The position numbers and the translations under genes were made by a program. The notes below the pieces were generated by a model. It saw only the letters and a list, made by a program, of their open reading frames with translations, made no database searches and was not told where the DNA came from. From assembly GCF_014197035.1 (NCBI RefSeq), contig NZ_JACIEU010000014.1, positions 62,001 to 126,000 on the forward strand: a DNA stretch of 64,000 nucleotides, written 5' to 3'. Source of the DNA: Sphingobium scionense. Lineage in GTDB: Bacteria; Pseudomonadota; Alphaproteobacteria; Sphingomonadales; Sphingomonadaceae. Position 1 is the first letter of the stretch; the number at the start of each line of letters is the position of its first letter. Below, piece after piece: positions 61,628-64,000 of the stretch.

Positions 61628-62844
61628 CCAAGAGGCGGTTCAGTGATGTCGGTCGGATGATCCACGACCTTCTCGACCGCCATGAGATGCTGCCACATGC
61701 GATCAGCTTGCGGGCCTATGTCGACGAGGAGGCATTTTCCAGCGTCGAAGCACGGGACCGCTTCCTGCAAGCACTGAAAGCCGCAGAAGCGACTGGTGGC
61801 CTCCGCATCAAGCAGACAAGGGACAAGGCGGACATTGCTCATGTCCGCCTGGCAGAGCCCGCCGCCCTTTACGCCCATGTCGGACGCCGGCCAGCCCGTA
61901 GCGATGTCGATGCAAGGCTGGCGACGATCCGTGCGCGCGCTGGCCCGTCAGCACAAATGATCGCCCTGCTTGAGCAGATTGCCGAAAGCTGGGCGCGTGG
62001 CGTAGGATGTTTCGGCCTTACTCCCCATGATGTGACCGGCCTCGCCGACGCGCTCGAACTGGTGCAGGCACTTGCCGCGCGGATGAACGCGGGCGACGCC
62101 AGCCTGATCGATTATCGCAGCTTCTCGCGATCAGCGGGGACCGACAGCAAAGCGCTCGAACGGCTGACACCGATCGTGGCGCGGCTCTTCGCCTATCTCC
62201 ATCCCGATCATGCGCCCGAAGGCAGTTGGTCGCCGAAACATTGGCTGACCGGTCTGGGCGTCGTTCGGATGCCCCAGCCCCTTCTGCTCAGCGGTTCGCT
62301 CATGTTGGGCGACCAATCGCTGCCTCGGCTAAGCTATTATGGCATACCACCGGAGCAGGCGGCCGACATCGCCCTGGCAGGGCCGGTCGCCTATGTGCTG
62401 ACCATCGAAAATTACGTCTCTTTCGTGCGGCATGTCCGGGAGATCAATGCCAATCTCGACGCCCTGATCATCTATACCGGGGGTTTCCCCTCCCACGCCC
62501 ATCTACAACAGATTGTCCGTTTGGCGGCCGCCGCCGATGCGCCGCTGCTCCACTGGGGCGATATGGATGGCGGCGGCATCCGTATTTTCAGGCATCTGGA
62601 AAAGGCGCTGGCCGATCACGGGCTGCGCCTGCATCCCCATCTCATGGATTCTGCGACGCTCATTGCGCAGGGCGTGCCCCGCGCCATGGCGTTGCGCAAG
62701 GCCGATGCGCCACCGGCGGACAGCGCGATCTATCCTCTCTGGGAAGTGCTCGCCAATTACGAGCTGATGCTGGAGCAGGAAAGCCTCACGCCGCACCACC
62801 CCAATTTACGCACCGCTTCGGGCCGCAACGCCCCAAAGCGGTGA
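61624..62844 (+). CDS. jetD: Wadjet nuclease JetD (Toprim)
   Basis: A 406-residue Toprim-domain protein related to topoisomerase VI subunit A, the nuclease that cuts plasmid DNA held by JetABC. The N-terminal half is a DNA-binding region; the Toprim acidic motifs appear as TIENYVSF (Glu) and GDMDGGG (two Asp) around residues 259-320. The second motif is usually D-x-D-P-x-G, so Gly in place of the Pro is a small variation. The operon is therefore complete and intact. The stop lies 23 bases from the convergent CapA gene. Confidence 0.93.
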   Translation: MTKRRFSDVGRMIHDLLDRHEMLPHAISLRAYVDEEAFSSVEARDRFLQALKAAEATGGLRIKQTRDKADIAHVRLAEPAALYAHVGRRPARSDVDARLATIRARAGPSAQMIALLEQIAESWARGVGCFGLTPHDVTGLADALELVQALAARMNAGDASLIDYRSFSRSAGTDSKALERLTPIVARLFAYLHPDHAPEGSWSPKHWLTGLGVVRMPQPLLLSGSLMLGDQSLPRLSYYGIPPEQAADIALAGPVAYVLTIENYVSFVRHVREINANLDALIIYTGGFPSHAHLQQIVRLAAAADAPLLHWGDMDGGGIRIFRHLEKALADHGLRLHPHLMDSATLIAQGVPRAMALRKADAPPADSAIYPLWEVLANYELMLEQESLTPHHPNLRTASGRNAPKR

Positions 62845-62866
62845 ACGCTTCCTTCCCGCTATTCGA

Positions 62867-64000
62867 TCAGGGACGGGTCGTCGCCACGCGGATCAGGCCA
62901 ACGCCCTTGACCGTCTCGATCTTCGTACCGAACGGCACGGACAGGCGCTGCAGCCGCTCCAGGATGCGCGCGCCGACGCTGGCATCGGCCAGGTGCGGCA
63001 CGCCCTTGCCCGCGCCCGTCGCATTGACGCCCAGGTCGACGGGATAGAGGCGGATTTCGCTAAGCTGCCCATCCTTATAATGGCTGACCGCGATCACCGT
63101 TTCGTAGAGGTTGGGATCGCCGAACTCCTTCGCGCCGCGTGCCTGCAGCAGTTCGGGCGCGGTCACACTGCCCGGCGTGATGCCGAACTGGTCGTACATG
63201 TCGGCCGGCAGGTCATCCAGGCTGTTGTTCATCATCGCGAAGTTGCCGAGCGAATAGAAGATCGGCTTGCCCTTGTAGATCTCGATCCCGCGCAACTGGT
63301 GCGGGCCATGACCGACATAGGCGTCCGCGCCGGCATCGATCGCCTGATGCGCCAGACCCTGGGCGAAATTGGCGGGCGTCTGGCTGGCATTGCCGGGCTC
63401 ATGATTATGCAGCGAGAAGACGGCGAAATTGCCGTTCTGCTTGGCCTGGCGCACGGCCAGCATGTTGGCGGCGACATCCCTGGCATTGAGATCATATTCG
63501 ATCGTCATCGGCGCGGTCGGGGTTGCGGTCGACCGATATTCGCGCCCCTTCATCTTGACTGGCGCGTCAGCCTTGGTGCCGGCCAGCCGCGCGATCGTTG
63601 CCAGATCGGTGTCGGACACCAGGCCGACCTCGACGCTGCGGATGGCATTGGCGCCGCCGCGTCCGGGCACCTGGCCCAGCGGATCGGAGGCCGGCGACAT
63701 CGGCGTGAAGCTGGTGGTGGCCGACACCAGCCCGACGCGGCCATGCGGTCCGTCATAATAGGCCGGGGCACGGGCCGCGGTCATCGAACGGCCGGTGCCG
63801 GCATGGACGACATGCGCGTCGTCCAGCAGCGCCAGCGTGTCATACAGCCCCTCCACGCCCCAGTCGGTGGCGTGGTTGTTCGCGTGGCCGACAATGTCGA
63901 TGCCCATCTTCGCCACATCGGCCGGGACGGCGGGATCGGCCAGCATCCAGGTGCCACCCGACTCCGCTTGGGGCGAACCCTTGAAGGTCTTGAGGTCGAG
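62867..64000 (-). CDS. CapA family protein (partial)
   Basis: The C-terminal 377 residues of a protein whose start lies beyond the right edge. It has a metallophosphatase-like fold of the CapA/PgsA family: GHANNHATDWG (metal-binding Asn/His), FSLHNHEPGN, DAYVGHGPHQLRGIE and FYSLGNFAM in the usual order. Members take part in poly-gamma-glutamate or capsule formation, and related proteins are phosphodiesterases of unknown substrate. It is convergent with jetD and is probably not part of the Wadjet system. Confidence 0.88.
   Translation of the reverse strand, partial: LDLKTFKGSPQAESGGTWMLADPAVPADVAKMGIDIVGHANNHATDWGVEGLYDTLALLDDAHVVHAGTGRSMTAARAPAYYDGPHGRVGLVSATTSFTPMSPASDPLGQVPGRGGANAIRSVEVGLVSDTDLATIARLAGTKADAPVKMKGREYRSTATPTAPMTIEYDLNARDVAANMLAVRQAKQNGNFAVFSLHNHEPGNASQTPANFAQGLAHQAIDAGADAYVGHGPHQLRGIEIYKGKPIFYSLGNFAMMNNSLDDLPADMYDQFGITPGSVTAPELLQARGAKEFGDPNLYETVIAVSHYKDGQLSEIRLYPVDLGVNATGAGKGVPHLADASVGARILERLQRLSVPFGTKIETVKGVGLIRVATTRP

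Noticed and set aside
1-64000. CRISPR arrays.
   Set aside because: No regularly spaced identical repeats were seen; the four dispersed repeats are kilobases apart and imperfect.

Overview
The window is GC-rich DNA from an alphaproteobacterium, most likely a sphingomonad. This rests on gene content and codon style (MipA/OmpV outer-membrane protein, Csu-type pili, many SDR enzymes, coupled ATGA gene overlaps) and is inference, because no rRNA or other phylogenetic marker is present.

Layout. (1) 1-18.5 kb is a metabolic accessory region. It holds five short-chain dehydrogenases, an NmrA-like and an epimerase-like Rossmann protein, a quinone oxidoreductase, a pectinacetylesterase-like hydrolase, an MFS transporter and small envelope proteins. 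These are controlled by LysR, MarR and three AraC regulators, mostly in divergent pairs with the genes they probably regulate. (2) 18.5-35 kb is a degraded integrative island rich in defence-like genes. It carries a HEPN-like gene convergent with a PIN-like nuclease gene. The PIN gene has been broken by an IS3-family element, which is itself broken by an IS110-family element. A three-gene operon ending in a caspase-like protease follows, then a stand-alone HEPN protein, a SIR2-family NADase-like protein and a 1,258-residue nuclease/STAND-NTPase protein. Remnants of a relaxase and of a tyrosine integrase, a tRNA-like T-arm and four copies of a dispersed repeat mark past recombination. (3) 35.5-46.5 kb is a respiratory nitrate reductase operon: fused NarK transporter, narGHJI, a PpiC-type isomerase and two small genes. 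(4) 46.8-51.3 kb is a Csu-type chaperone-usher pilus cluster. (5) 51.4-55.6 kb is a minus-strand signalling operon: small membrane protein, hybrid histidine kinase with two receivers and Hpt, and a REC-GGDEF diguanylate cyclase. (6) 56.0-62.8 kb is a complete Wadjet anti-plasmid operon, jetABCD. (7) The right edge cuts a CapA-family gene.

How the parts connect. The nitrate operon is translationally coupled through most of its length and should give a complete membrane-bound NarGHI with transport and assembly factors; molybdenum cofactor genes are not in the window. The pilus cluster next to a kinase-diguanylate cyclase operon suggests surface attachment control. Two zones (18.5-35 kb and 56-63 kb) are defence-like. 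The best candidates for undescribed biology are the caspase operon with two unrecognised upstream genes, the convergent HEPN/PIN pair, and the separate SIR2 and nuclease-STAND genes in the island.
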